Assembly: GCA_031397915.1 (NCBI GenBank)
Contig: JANNMM010000216.1
Span: 1 to 26,079 of the forward strand
Source: JANYCG01 sp031397915
GTDB taxonomy: Bacteria > Pseudomonadota > Gammaproteobacteria > Burkholderiales > Burkholderiaceae_C
Length of the DNA stretch: 26,079 nt
Direction: 5' to 3'
The notes under the pieces were generated by a model. It did no database searches and was not told the origin of the DNA. It saw only the letters and a list, made by a program, of their open reading frames with translations. The number at the start of each line of letters is the position of its first letter. The first letter of the stretch is position 1. Positions 7,825 through 14,848 of the stretch are shown here, one piece after another. The translations under genes and the position numbers were made by a program.

Positions 7825-8610
7825 ATGGATCGCCGCAATTTCTTCCAAAGTTCCAGCCTGGTCACCGTCGGTGCCGTCGCTGGATGCGCCCTGCCGGGTG
7901 TTGCGCAGCAACAGGTCAAAACACCTTTTGCCGTAAATGACACCTACATACCAATTGTGGGCAGTGACGAGATGTTTCCGGTGCGCCGCATTTATTGCAT
8001 TGGCCGCAATTACCGGGCACACGCCATCGAAATGGGCTCCAATCCGGACCGCGAACCCCCTTTCTTTTTCCAGAAGCCGACAGACGCCATCCAGTTTGTC
8101 GCAGCCGGCACCGTGGCCGACCACCCCTACCCATCGCTGACCAAAAATTACCATTACGAGGCCGAACTGGTCGCCTGTCTGCACAAGGGCGGCCGCAACA
8201 TTCCCGTGGCTTCGGCACTGGACCACGTCTATGGGTATTCGCTGGGGCTGGACATGACCCGGCGCGACCTGCAGCGAGCCATGGGCGACGAAAAGAAACC
8301 CTGGGAAATTGGCAAGAGTTTTGACCGCTCAGCCGTGATCGGTTCCGTGCACAAACTCGCGCAAACCGGGCACTACGCCAAAGGCTCGATCTGGTTGAAG
8401 GTGAACGGCGCAACCAAGCAAAACGCCAACCTGAGCCAGATGATCTGGTCGGTTGCCGAGCAGATCAGCAAACTCTCGGAAGCGAACGAACTCTTCCCCG
8501 GCGACATCATTTACTCCGGTACGCCCGAAAACGTCGGCCCCGTGGTGCGCGGTGATGTGATTGAAATGCACGTCGATGGTTTGCCCAACCTGAGCGTGAA
8601 AATCGTCTAA
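7825..8610 (+). CDS. Fumarylacetoacetate-hydrolase-family protein with Tat signal
   Basis: A 261-residue protein of the FAH fold, whose members hydrolyse acylpyruvates such as fumarylpyruvate using a divalent metal. VRRIYCIGRNYRAHA, FFFQKPTDAI, YEAELV (metal ligands about E112 and E114), GYSLGLDMTRRDLQ (D143) and IYSGTPENVGPV are all present. Unusually, the N-terminus is a twin-arginine signal, MDRRNFFQSS, with a hydrophobic stretch to about residue 27. V-A-G-C at 18-21 could be a lipobox. The ATG at 7825 has AGGAG (7814-7818) at good spacing; the longer upstream frame has no such site and would bury the signal. It diverges from a TRAP transporter, so periplasmic hydrolysis feeding uptake is a possible link (inference). 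Confidence 0.88.
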   Translation: MDRRNFFQSSSLVTVGAVAGCALPGVAQQQVKTPFAVNDTYIPIVGSDEMFPVRRIYCIGRNYRAHAIEMGSNPDREPPFFFQKPTDAIQFVAAGTVADHPYPSLTKNYHYEAELVACLHKGGRNIPVASALDHVYGYSLGLDMTRRDLQRAMGDEKKPWEIGKSFDRSAVIGSVHKLAQTGHYAKGSIWLKVNGATKQNANLSQMIWSVAEQISKLSEANELFPGDIIYSGTPENVGPVVRGDVIEMHVDGLPNLSVKIV

Positions 8611-8674
8611 AGGATCGAGACTTTGCCGCTTGGCCGATGATTGATTGAAACCCGTCAGTCGGCCAGGTTTCCCT

Positions 8675-9160
8675 TCATTCAACAGGCTCCGCCGCACCGG
8701 CCGGCGTGAGTTCCTCAGGCAGACGCTTGGCCGCCCACATGCCCGCCACCATGGCACCCACGAAGATCAGGACATCCGTGCTGCCGCCCAGCAGCGACGC
8801 CAGCGCCGGGCCCGGGCAATAACCCGCCAAGCCCCAACCAATGCCAAACAGCGCCGCACCGACCAGCAACCTGGCATCGATATCATTGCGTGTGGGCAGG
8901 TGGAATTTGTCATCTGCCAGCGGAGCAGCCCTGCGCGGCACCAGCCAAAAAGCGACCAGCGTCACCATCAAGGCGCCGCCCATGACAAAGGCCAGACTTG
9001 GATCCCAGAAGCCTTTTTCGGCCGTACTGGAAACACCCCGCGCCAAGGCGCCCACATCGAGAAAAGCCAGCACTTTGGCGGGTTGTGTCATGCCACCCAA
9101 AACCAGCCCTACTGCGAAGAGGGCGCCCGACAGAAGCGCCCAGACAGCTTTTTGAATCAT
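8675..9160 (-). CDS. YeeE/YedE-family sulfur transport half-protein (C-terminal type)
   Basis: A 161-residue inner-membrane protein with about four TM segments. It carries the YeeE/YedE (DUF395) signature GIGWGLAGYCPGPAL with its conserved Cys, and an early GLVLGGMTQPAKVLAFLD that is also typical. Members move sulfur compounds such as thiosulfate or sulfide-derived species across the membrane. It follows the other half-protein by 29 bp on the same strand, and the two probably assemble into one pore. The start ATG at 9158-9160 has AAAGGA upstream. A longer in-frame extension through the neighbouring gene was rejected. The beta-strand-free charged loop around residues 70-90 is probably cytoplasmic. 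Confidence 0.88.
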   Translation of the reverse strand: MIQKAVWALLSGALFAVGLVLGGMTQPAKVLAFLDVGALARGVSSTAEKGFWDPSLAFVMGGALMVTLVAFWLVPRRAAPLADDKFHLPTRNDIDARLLVGAALFGIGWGLAGYCPGPALASLLGGSTDVLIFVGAMVAGMWAAKRLPEELTPAGAAEPVE

Positions 9161-9189
9161 TTTTGAATTCCTTTCAACCGTGTCGGTTT

Positions 9190-9618
9190 TCAAGCTGAAA
9201 ATTGCTTGACGAGCGCCACGGTGGCGATGCCAAAGCCCATGAACACCAGCGTGGCCACGAGTGAGCGCGCCGAGCGCCGCCCCATGCCGCATACACCATG
9301 GCCGCTGGTGCAACCCGATCCCAATATCGTGCCAAAACCCACGAGCAAGCCAGCGGCCGCCAGCAACCACGGTGAACGCGGCGCCAGCGCCGGCAGTGCC
9401 GCCTGGCCACTCCAGGACATGGCCAACACGCCCGCCACCATCAAGCCGAAAATAAACGCCCAACGCCAATTGCGCTCTACGGCGCTGGCACGCTCCCTGC
9501 CGAGCAGGCCACCGGCAATGCCGCTGATGCCCGCAACCCGGCCCAGGGAGAACAGCAGCAGCCAGCTGGCCAGGCCGATCAATACCCCGCCGATCAGCGA
9601 TTGCAGAAATGGATGCAT
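9190..9618 (-). CDS. YeeE/YedE-family sulfur transport half-protein (N-terminal type)
   Basis: A 142-residue membrane protein with about four TM segments. It contains GRVAGISGIAGGLL and the diagnostic GSGCTSGHGVCGMGRRS with conserved cysteines, which in YeeE/YedE proteins line the sulfur-conducting path. In Escherichia coli YeeE both halves lie in one chain; here they are separate genes in tandem, a common arrangement in proteobacterial sulfide loci. The start ATG (9616-9618) lies 85 bp from the divergent repressor gene, with an operator-like repeat between them. Co-regulation with the persulfide dioxygenase is therefore likely. Confidence 0.9.
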   Translation of the reverse strand: MHPFLQSLIGGVLIGLASWLLLFSLGRVAGISGIAGGLLGRERASAVERNWRWAFIFGLMVAGVLAMSWSGQAALPALAPRSPWLLAAAGLLVGFGTILGSGCTSGHGVCGMGRRSARSLVATLVFMGFGIATVALVKQFSA

Positions 9619-9656
9619 GAATAGTCTTTCAATGTGAATTTTGAAACGTTGGGAGT

Positions 9657-9672
9657 ATACTCCATGGGGTAT
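9657..9672. promoter_or_regulatory. Operator-like inverted repeat in the yeeE/repressor divergent promoter
   Basis: ATACTCC-AT-GGGGTAT, a 7+2+7 inverted repeat with one mismatch. G/C tracts flanked by ATAC/GTAT are the usual shape of CsoR/DUF156-family operators. The adjoining TATACT (9656-9661) and TATATT (9670-9675) resemble -10 boxes, so a bound repressor would block transcription both ways. Confidence 0.6.
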
Positions 9673-9703
9673 ATTTCAGTGTATTTTCTTCATTGGAGAA
9701 ACC

Positions 9704-9949
9704 ATGTCGAAATTGATAGACGTTGGCAAGAAGAAGGCGCTTTGCGCGCGGCTTGCCCGCGTTGAGGGGCAATTGCGGGGCGTACAACGCCTGGTCGAGC
9801 TCGAGGCCAACTGTGAAGAAATCGCACAGCAACTCTCGGCCGCCCGCAAAGCGCTGGACAAATCCTTCTTCCACATGGTTGGGTGCATGATTGAGCAGGG
9901 TGATCTGCCCCACGCCAAAGTTGCCACCCTGCTGGCCAAATTTGCCTGA
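9704..9949 (+). CDS. CsoR/FrmR/CstR-family (DUF156) transcriptional repressor
   Basis: A small all-helical repressor of 81 residues. VEGQLRGVQRLVELEANCEEIAQQLSAARKAL (given here only as a landmark, residues 20-51) is the DUF156 core, with RLARVEGQLRG and the helix-2 Cys at position 37. Family members sense copper, nickel, formaldehyde or, in CstR, sulfane sulfur. Beside YeeE/YedE and persulfide dioxygenase genes, a sulfur-sensing role is most likely. The second-site residues are His57 and Cys61. Cys37 to Cys61 is 24 positions, whereas CsoR has His at +25 and Cys at +29, so the ligand set is not canonical. The ATG at 9704 has TTGGAGA upstream; an earlier in-frame ATG overlaps the operator and is rejected. 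Confidence 0.87.
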   Translation: MSKLIDVGKKKALCARLARVEGQLRGVQRLVELEANCEEIAQQLSAARKALDKSFFHMVGCMIEQGDLPHAKVATLLAKFA

Positions 9950-9975
9950 CCGCACACTCAACCAGGAGTCCATCG

Positions 9976-11118
9976 ATGAAACCCATCCAGCTTTTCGACA
10001 CCGCCTCCTCCACCTACACCTACGTGCTGTTTGATGAAGCGACGCGCGACGCCCTGATCATCGACCCGGTGGACGACCAGCTCGAGCGCGATCTGGCGCT
10101 GCTGCGCCAATATGGCTTGCAGCTCGCCTGGACGGTCGAAACCCACGCCCATGCCGACCACATCACCAGCGCCGGGCTACTGGCCGAACACGCCGGCGCC
10201 AAAACCGCTGCGCCGTCGGGCTGCGGCATCGGCACCGCCGCGGTGCAACTGCAACACAACCAGCGTCTGGTGTTTGGCAACCAGCATGTGGACGCGGTTC
10301 ACACGCCTGGCCACACCGCGGGCAGCATGTGTTTTCTGTGGCGCTCGGACCAAGCGCTGCATGTATTCACGGGCGACACCCTGCTCATCAATGGCTGTGG
10401 CCGCACTGATTTTCAATCGGGCAGCGCCGAGGCGTTGTACCGCAGCATCACCGAGCGTCTGTTCACTTTGCCTGAGGCCACCACGGTCTGGCCGGGGCAT
10501 GACTACAACGGCCAGACCCAGTCCACCATCGGCCATGAAAAAGCCCACAACGCCCGCATCGCCGGGAAATCAGAAGCTGAATTTGTCGCCGTGATGAACG
10601 CCCTGAACCTGCCCAAACCCAAACGCATCGAAGAAGCCGTGCCTGCCAATCAAAACTCGGGCCTGCGCCACGACGCCGACGGCGCAAGTGCCGGCAAACC
10701 TGCGGCGCCCGATCAGCCGCGTGCGGTGCAGGGCTACGCGGGCGACATTGCGCCCGAGCTGGCCTGGCGTTGGGTGCAGGATGGCACGGCCGTGCTGGTC
10801 GATGTGCGCTCGGACGCCGAACGCGAATGGGTCGGCTTCGTGCCCGGCGCTGTCAACCTGGCCTGGAAGCAGTGGCCAGGCATGGCGCTCAACGCAGCGT
10901 TTGACGCCGCCGTGGTCGCCGCTGTTCCCTCCGGCCAAAAAGCAGTGCTGTTGTGCCGCAGCGGCGTGCGCTCGATCGCAGCGGCCAAACGCGCCACAGA
11001 GTTGGGCTTGCAGGCCTACAACATCCTTGAGGGCTTCGAAGGCGACCCCGACGGGGAGGCGCACCGTGGGCAAAAAGGTGGCTGGCGCTACCGTGGATTG
11101 CCTTGGCGGCAGAACTGA
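9976..11118 (+). CDS. Persulfide dioxygenase-rhodanese fusion protein
   Basis: A 380-residue two-domain enzyme. Residues about 1-225 form an ETHE1-like metallo-beta-lactamase domain with THAHADH (56-62), PGHTAGS (His113), TGDTLL (Asp134) and WPGHDY (His175). These are the mononuclear iron and fold motifs of glutathione persulfide dioxygenases, which oxidise GSSH to sulfite and GSH. A linker leads to a rhodanese domain (about 253-375) with DVRSDAEREWVG and the active-site loop CRSGVRS (Cys327), which transfers sulfane sulfur. Natural fusions of this order are known in Burkholderia. The start at 9976 has AGGAG nine bases upstream. It is 26 bp after the repressor and likely in one transcript. 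It should detoxify or oxidise sulfide-derived persulfides. Confidence 0.92.
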   Translation: MKPIQLFDTASSTYTYVLFDEATRDALIIDPVDDQLERDLALLRQYGLQLAWTVETHAHADHITSAGLLAEHAGAKTAAPSGCGIGTAAVQLQHNQRLVFGNQHVDAVHTPGHTAGSMCFLWRSDQALHVFTGDTLLINGCGRTDFQSGSAEALYRSITERLFTLPEATTVWPGHDYNGQTQSTIGHEKAHNARIAGKSEAEFVAVMNALNLPKPKRIEEAVPANQNSGLRHDADGASAGKPAAPDQPRAVQGYAGDIAPELAWRWVQDGTAVLVDVRSDAEREWVGFVPGAVNLAWKQWPGMALNAAFDAAVVAAVPSGQKAVLLCRSGVRSIAAAKRATELGLQAYNILEGFEGDPDGEAHRGQKGGWRYRGLPWRQN

Positions 11119-11328
11119 AACACGGGACTTGTGCAGTCGGGAAAATCAGATAAATTAGTGTATTCTAACTTTTATACCTTAGAAGTACCAAATAACACAC
11201 CATTTTAATATATTTTTAATAGCATTAAAGTCAATAAATTCGTGACTTAATATCAATATATTTCAGTACAAATGATGTAGTTTAATTTATTGTTAATATG
11301 GGTGTTAATAACTCCAATAAATCTTTCT
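11119..11328. other. Convergent intergenic region with an AT-rich island
   Basis: No gene or clear terminator is seen between the dioxygenase and the convergent amidase gene. Bases 11151-11320 contain 37 G/C in 170 (about 22%), against roughly two-thirds G/C in the neighbours. There is a direct repeat GTTAATA-tgggt-GTTAATA (11292-11310 region) and no reading frame of note. Confidence 0.85.
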
Positions 11329-12798
11329 TCAGTTCAATCCGGGTCGGCGCGCCAGCACGGCCTGTGCCACACCTTCGTAGGCCCGTGCCAGCTGCAGCAC
11401 CTCCGCGTCGCCCTGCGGTTTGCCGATGATCTGCAGCCCCATCGGCAGGCCGTGTGCATTGAACCCGGCCGGAACGCTGATACACGGCAAGCCGGCGAAG
11501 GTGGCATAAATCGTCACTTCCATCCAGCGGTGGTAGGTGTCCATCGCACGCATACCATGGGTGGTCTGGATGGCTTGGGGCCAGCGAAGAGCGGCGTCAA
11601 ATGGCCAGACCTGCGCCGTCGGAATGGCCAGAAAATCATGCGTTTCCAACAATTTACACAGGTGCTGGTAATACGCTGTACGGTAGACGCTGGCGGCCAT
11701 CAGCGCACTGCCCGTGAGGGCGGCCGATTGGTCGTGTTCCCATAACGCTTCGGGCTTGATCAGCGCGCGGTTTTGCGGATTCTTCAGGAACGGCGCAACG
11801 CGATTGCCCTGCAGGGCACGGCGCCACACCAGCCAGTGGTGCCAAACCTCCTCGGCTGGCAGCCCAAGCGCCGTTGGCGCAACCTGGCAGCCCAGTCCTT
11901 CAAAACGCTTCAAAGCCTCTTCGCAGACGGCCAGGACGCCTTCTTCCATCGCGAGGTAATCATCCAGGTCACCAAGCCAGCCGATGCGCGCACCTTTGGC
12001 CTGAAAGTCGCGGCCGGCCGCAGCGGTCAAGGGCGGCTGTGCGATGGACAGCGGCGAGCGTGTGTCATAGCCAGACTGGATCTCGAGCAGGCGCGCCAGG
12101 TCATCCACCGTACGCGCCATGGGCCCTTCGGTACCCAGCTGGCTGATGAACGCATCGGTTGCGGGCCACATGGGCACCCGCCCCTGTGAAGGCCGGAATC
12201 CGAAGACGTTGGTCCACCCCGCCGGGTTGCGCAGGCTGCCCATGAAGTCGGAGCCGTCGGCCACCGGCAACATCCGGGTGGCCAGCGCCACGGCCGCGCC
12301 GCCACTGCTGCCGCCCGCGGTTTTGCCAAGGTCAAACGGGTTGCGCGTCACGCCAAACACCTCGTTGAAGGAGTGCGAACCCATGCCGAACTCGGGCACA
12401 TTGGTTTTGCCGATGACGATGCAGCCGGCGGCCTTCATGCGCTGCACCATCAAGCCGTCTTCCCTGGGTACAAAATCGCGCATCAGCGGCGAGCCCATGG
12501 TGTTGGGAATGCCCGCCGCGTTGGCCATGTCCTTGATCGCCTGCGGCATGCCGTGCATCCAGCCCATCGATTCATTTTTCGCCAGCTGGGCATCGCGCGC
12601 ATCGGCCTGGGCCAGAAGGCTGGCTTCGTCCTGCAGGCTGACGATGGCGTTCAAGGCCGGGTTGACCTTGTCTATGCGTCGAAGGTACGCCTGCATCACT
12701 TCGCGGCAGGAAACCAGACGGGCGTGAATGGCCTGTGACAGCTGGTGGGCGGTCCAATCCTCGATGGTCGTGCTGGCAGGCGTTAAGGCGGCAGTCAT
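11329..12798 (-). CDS. Amidase (amidase-signature family)
   Basis: A 489-residue Ser-cisSer-Lys amidase that hydrolyses a carboxamide; the substrate cannot be told from sequence. The catalytic Lys is K89 (QAIKDMANAAG). The glycine-serine signature is KTAGGSSGGAAVALA (about 159-173), and the nucleophile is probably Ser188 in DFMGSLRNPA. GKTNVPEFGMG is also typical. The start ATG at 12796-12798 is chosen because MTAALTP leads directly into the first helix. The longest frame starts 66 bases upstream inside the divergent promoter region and looks unrelated. No signal peptide is visible, so it is cytoplasmic. It diverges from coaX across 92 bp. Confidence 0.9.
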   Translation of the reverse strand: MTAALTPASTTIEDWTAHQLSQAIHARLVSCREVMQAYLRRIDKVNPALNAIVSLQDEASLLAQADARDAQLAKNESMGWMHGMPQAIKDMANAAGIPNTMGSPLMRDFVPREDGLMVQRMKAAGCIVIGKTNVPEFGMGSHSFNEVFGVTRNPFDLGKTAGGSSGGAAVALATRMLPVADGSDFMGSLRNPAGWTNVFGFRPSQGRVPMWPATDAFISQLGTEGPMARTVDDLARLLEIQSGYDTRSPLSIAQPPLTAAAGRDFQAKGARIGWLGDLDDYLAMEEGVLAVCEEALKRFEGLGCQVAPTALGLPAEEVWHHWLVWRRALQGNRVAPFLKNPQNRALIKPEALWEHDQSAALTGSALMAASVYRTAYYQHLCKLLETHDFLAIPTAQVWPFDAALRWPQAIQTTHGMRAMDTYHRWMEVTIYATFAGLPCISVPAGFNAHGLPMGLQIIGKPQGDAEVLQLARAYEGVAQAVLARRPGLN

Positions 12799-12819
12799 GG
12801 GGTGGTGTGTCTCGACAAT

Positions 12820-12843
12820 CCGGTCTCGTCTCTCCGGTCTCGT
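12820..12843. repeat. Two direct copies of CCGGTCTCGT in the amidase/coaX divergent promoter
   Basis: Identical 10-mers start at 12820 and 12834, a 14-bp period, midway between the two divergent starts. They could be a regulator site or chance; nothing else supports a role. Confidence 0.45.
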
Positions 12844-12890
12844 TAATAATGTGGCGCGTCGCACCGTGGCGCGACAACACCAAACATACC

Positions 12891-13691
12891 ATGACGTTCC
12901 TCGCGCTGGATATCGGAAACACCCGCCTCAAGTGGGCCCAATACACAGCCGCCGAGCCGGGCGCGCAGGTGTTGGACCAGGGCGCCGAGTTTCTGGAGAA
13001 CATCGACAAACTCGCCGAGGGGCCCTGGGCTGACCTGGCCGCGCCCACCCGCATGTTGGGCTGTGTGGTTGCAGGCGACGGCATCCGCATGCGCGTGCAG
13101 GAACAGATCGAACAGATGGACAACTGGAACGTTTCGCCCAATTGGGTGGTGGCCAGCGAGCTTGAAGCGGGTGTGACCAACGGTTATGACTTTCCCTCAC
13201 GACTTGGCGCTGACCGCTGGGTGGCCATGATCGGTGCCTGGCACCGCATGAAAGCGCAGGTCAGCCCGCAGGGGGCGCCCGCAGGACCAAACCGGCCGCT
13301 GGTGGTCACCATGGTCGGCACCGCCGTCACGGTGGAAGCCATTGACGCCACCGGAAAATTCATGGGCGGCTTCATCCTGCCGGGCCACGGCATCATGCTC
13401 AAGGCGCTGGAATCCGGCACGGCCGGTTTGCACGTACCGACCGGTGAAGTGGTGCCTTTCCCCACCAACACCAGCGACGCGCTCACCAGCGGCGGCACCT
13501 TCGCCATTGCTGGTGCCATCGAACGCATGGTGCAACACGTGCGCGACCACTGCAAGGCGGAGCCGCTTTGTTACATGACCGGCGGCGCCGGCTGGAAGAT
13601 GGTGCCGGCGATGAACGCCCGCTTCGAACTGGTCGACAACCTGATTTTTGACGGCTTGCTGGAGATTGCCGCGCACCGCGCCCGGCCCTGA
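12891..13691 (+). CDS. coaX: Type III pantothenate kinase
   Basis: Phosphorylates pantothenate, the first step of coenzyme A synthesis. The 266-residue protein begins MTFLALDIGNTRLKW, the ASKHA-fold phosphate-1 motif with Asp7. It continues with NGYDFPSRLGADRWVAMIGA (GADR, typical of CoaX), TMVGTAVTVEAID (phosphate-2), and GGFILPGHGIMLKAL. The C-terminal TGGAGWKM matches the adenosine region. The ATG at 12891 is used because the family starts at this point; the frame is open upstream but holds no homologous sequence. In related bacteria coaX usually follows birA; birA is absent here and an amidase diverges instead. Confidence 0.95.
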   Translation: MTFLALDIGNTRLKWAQYTAAEPGAQVLDQGAEFLENIDKLAEGPWADLAAPTRMLGCVVAGDGIRMRVQEQIEQMDNWNVSPNWVVASELEAGVTNGYDFPSRLGADRWVAMIGAWHRMKAQVSPQGAPAGPNRPLVVTMVGTAVTVEAIDATGKFMGGFILPGHGIMLKALESGTAGLHVPTGEVVPFPTNTSDALTSGGTFAIAGAIERMVQHVRDHCKAEPLCYMTGGAGWKMVPAMNARFELVDNLIFDGLLEIAAHRARP

Positions 13692-13701
13692 ACGCCGGCT
13701 T

Positions 13702-13725
13702 GGCGCTTGATGGGCTTCAAGCGCC
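13702..13725. terminator. Possible bidirectional terminator between coaX and the M14-like peptidase gene
   Basis: A perfect 9-bp stem, GGCGCTTGA with TCAAGCGCC around a 6-base loop, in the 25-bp gap between convergent stops. It covers the TGA of the minus-strand gene (13717-13719). No T-tract follows on either side, so termination may be weak. Confidence 0.4.
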
Positions 13726-14835
13726 CTGGCCAGCCGCCAAGCCGTCCACCGCCTGAAACATGGACTGGCGTGCCTGCGCGATGACCTGTCCTTTCCAGGC
13801 ATCGGTGTTGGTGTAAAAAGCATCGAGCATTTGCTGCTTGATCTGTTGCGCCAGCGCCGCAGGCGCTTCCGGGTGAACGTTCAGCCAATGTTCGCCACGC
13901 AAGGCGTAAGACACGTCGGTCATGGGCAAGGTGCCGTATTCCATGGCGATGCCGGTGTATTCGGCATTGGGGCATTCCTGGGGGAGCGCCATCCACATCA
14001 GGCCGGTCAAAAACGCCGACGTTGAGGAGCCGTCATAAATGGACGTCACCGGTGTTGCGCCAGAACCCGTCCCTCCGCCCCACCAGGCGCGCGCCCGCTG
14101 GAGCGCTGCCGCGTCATCGGCGCAGGCAAAAATCCGCTCCCCCAGGCCGCTCGGTCCGAGGCCGGTGTGCAGGTCAATCCACGCGATGCGGGCGGCCCGG
14201 TACGCATGCTCGCGCAGTACGCTTCGCAAAGTGGTGTTGCTCCAGGTGGGTGCCGTGCCGCCGAAAAACACGCCCAGCGGGAACTCATGCTGCCCGCGTG
14301 AAAATGCCGCCTGAAACGCCGGCATGCCATGGGTTTTGATGAAGCTTTCGAAGGCCGCCTTGTTTGAATCCTCAGGCGGCCAGTGGCTGGGAATCAACAA
14401 TTCGGCGATCTGCCGGTACGGCTCGTTCACCGGTAAGGGCCTGGTGAAATCCTGAAAATTGCGGTTCAGGTCAACATTTTCATGGGTGGCGCGGCGGATG
14501 TGCGAAAAGCCGTAAGGGTTCAGGGCGTGGATGTACAACACAGCCACGTCGTGGCGCTTCGCGTGCGCCAGCCAATCGGCGTCGTGCGTGGCAAACACCT
14601 GCACGCCGCTGCCACAGTAGCCTTCCACGCCATGGCAGGCACTGCTGACGATCAGGAGATTTTTTGCATCCATCGGCCCGCCGCGGGCGACGTCCATCGC
14701 CAGGACTTCACCGTCGCGCCCCGGCATTGGGTGCACATGGGATTGAATGGCCAGGCCCGCCGACGCAGCGCCCTCCAGAAATTTGACGCGCGCTTCCCGG
14801 TAACTGGCGCTGAACGCCCCGGCAACCCCGATCAT
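13717..14835 (-). CDS. M14-family-like zinc carboxypeptidase (DUF2817)
   Basis: A 372-residue protein with the zinc-peptidase layout of DUF2817/M14. HGVEG (His68, Glu71) supplies HxxE metal ligands, DLNRNF (about 122-127) is the carboxypeptidase substrate-binding N-R motif, and WIDLHTGLG (His223) supplies the third ligand. SIRRATHENVDLNRNF-like and GTLPMTDVSYALRGEHWL motifs are characteristic. No signal peptide is visible. It should cleave amino acids from peptides or amides in the cytoplasm. The gene follows an M20 hydrolase by 13 bp on the same strand, so both probably serve peptide or acyl-amino-acid breakdown. The ATG at 14833-14835 has a weak ribosome binding site, suggesting coupling to the upstream gene. 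Confidence 0.85.
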   Translation of the reverse strand: MIGVAGAFSASYREARVKFLEGAASAGLAIQSHVHPMPGRDGEVLAMDVARGGPMDAKNLLIVSSACHGVEGYCGSGVQVFATHDADWLAHAKRHDVAVLYIHALNPYGFSHIRRATHENVDLNRNFQDFTRPLPVNEPYRQIAELLIPSHWPPEDSNKAAFESFIKTHGMPAFQAAFSRGQHEFPLGVFFGGTAPTWSNTTLRSVLREHAYRAARIAWIDLHTGLGPSGLGERIFACADDAAALQRARAWWGGGTGSGATPVTSIYDGSSTSAFLTGLMWMALPQECPNAEYTGIAMEYGTLPMTDVSYALRGEHWLNVHPEAPAALAQQIKQQMLDAFYTNTDAWKGQVIAQARQSMFQAVDGLAAGQGA

Positions 14836-14848
14836 GCTTGGACGCCGC

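Noticed and set aside
8631..8665. TGGCCGA/TCGGCCA hairpin between the FAH-family gene and the convergent yeeE half
   Set aside because: The stem is 7 bp with a 21-base loop and only a weak T-rich run after it; not convincing as a terminator.
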